Assembly: GCA_004295885.1 (NCBI GenBank)
Contig: SEDG01000149.1
Location: forward strand, 1 to 14,906
Source of the DNA: Pedobacter sp.
GTDB taxonomy: Bacteria > Bacteroidota > Bacteroidia > Sphingobacteriales > Sphingobacteriaceae
Reading direction: 5' to 3'
Length of the DNA: 14,906 nucleotides
In this document: piece after piece, positions 14,512-14,906 of the stretch
How the letters are laid out: each line of letters starts with the position of its first letter
How positions within the stretch are numbered: position 1 is the first letter of the stretch
Program-made: the position numbers and the translations under genes
Notes under the pieces: generated by a model
Told to the model about the DNA's origin: nothing
Database searches by the model: none
Seen by the model: the letters and a program-made list of their open reading frames with translations, nothing else

Positions 14512-14906
14512 TTGGTATAAATTTTAATTGTTGTTATCCAACCTTGAGTACTTTCTTTTGATGCGAACTCCCAATTTTCGCCGTAACTTTCGGTCAATCG
14601 TGCTTTGATATAAATGAATCCATTTCCTCCCTCACGAGACTTAGTTTTTACCCTGTTTTTCGCTAAAGTTTCAAAAGTATATTGCTTGTAATCAGCTGCT
14701 GCAAAAAATGATAATTTAAACTTCATACTGCCATCAGCGATCGGGCTACTGTGTGTAATCCCGTTTTCCAAGATGGTATGTATCAACGCTGGCGGAATAA
14801 ATTCATCTTCATCGATATTATCCTCCTCCCATTTATAGTCAATTTCTTTCCTAAACCGCATAACCGACAAATGCTTTTTGCAAAGCTCAATTTCTTGCCT
14901 TATAGG
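14508..14906 (-). CDS. LytS-type sensor histidine kinase, C-terminal part (5' end outside window)
   Basis: The open frame continues unbroken to the window edge, so only the C-terminal 132 residues are seen. PIRQEIELCKKHLSVMRFRK is the linker helix between the His-box and ATPase domains of LytS-like kinases. IPPALIHTILENGITHS contains the N-box Asn that binds ATP-Mg, and REGGNGFIYIKARL holds the position of the glycine box and following helix, although it diverges from the usual GxGL-N pattern. The C-terminal strand WITTIKIYTK is complete. The His phospho-acceptor, sensor region and true start lie beyond 14906. The stop overlaps the response regulator start by four bases. Confidence 0.75.
   Translation of the reverse strand, partial: PIRQEIELCKKHLSVMRFRKEIDYKWEEDNIDEDEFIPPALIHTILENGITHSSPIADGSMKFKLSFFAAADYKQYTFETLAKNRVKTKSREGGNGFIYIKARLTESYGENWEFASKESTQGWITTIKIYTK

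Noticed and set aside
1..14906. CRISPR array, tRNA, rRNA, insertion sequence or phage attachment site
   Set aside because: No regularly spaced direct repeats, no cloverleaf or rRNA sequence, and no transposase or integrase frame was seen on either strand.

Overview
The window looks like a chromosomal segment of a low-GC Bacteroidota bacterium, most likely Sphingobacteriaceae and Pedobacter-like. The grounds are TAnnTTTG-type -7 promoter boxes, two outer-membrane proteins with a carboxypeptidase-regulatory-like domain, a plug and a beta-barrel, two LytTR-type two-component systems, an AT-rich codon style, and intergenic hairpin repeats of a kind I know from this phylum. The taxonomic call is inference; no rRNA, tRNA or other marker gene is present.

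Layout. Positions 1-2207 are housekeeping: the 5' end of a DUF2027/Smr-like gene (-), fabH (-), clpS (+) and a thioredoxin-fold gene (-) whose stop codon overlaps that of clpS. Positions 2303-7109 hold two adjacent paralogous outer-membrane beta-barrel genes. The first is intact. The second is broken near 6314-6318 by an internal deletion of about 44 codons that also shifts the frame. Positions 7110-7493 are non-coding and repeat-rich, with two oppositely oriented copies of one repeat. Positions 7494-9799 hold a Nudix hydrolase, a PlsC-type acyltransferase and a secreted TraB/GumN-family protein.

Positions 9839-13607 are the regulatory and transport part. A LytS-type histidine kinase and its LytTR response regulator (-) are fused by a deletion that removes the end of the kinase and the start of the regulator. 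Divergent from them is a compact three-gene operon (+): a 58-residue peptide with a signal or membrane segment, a BcrA/LanF-like ABC ATPase and an ABC-2 permease, closed by a strong terminator. From 13816 to the right edge a second, apparently intact LytTR regulator and the C-terminal part of its kinase converge on that operon.

Most notable points: (1) two separate deletions, roughly 130 and 170 bp, that damage coding genes in one 15-kb window, which could be real gene decay or an assembly fault; (2) the small-peptide/ABC operon between two LytTR systems, the best candidate for an undescribed export, immunity or signalling system; (3) at least five different classes of degenerate inverted or direct repeats in the gaps; (4) TTG triplets inside promoter boxes that can mislead start calling. 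No mobile element, CRISPR array, RNA gene or origin was seen.
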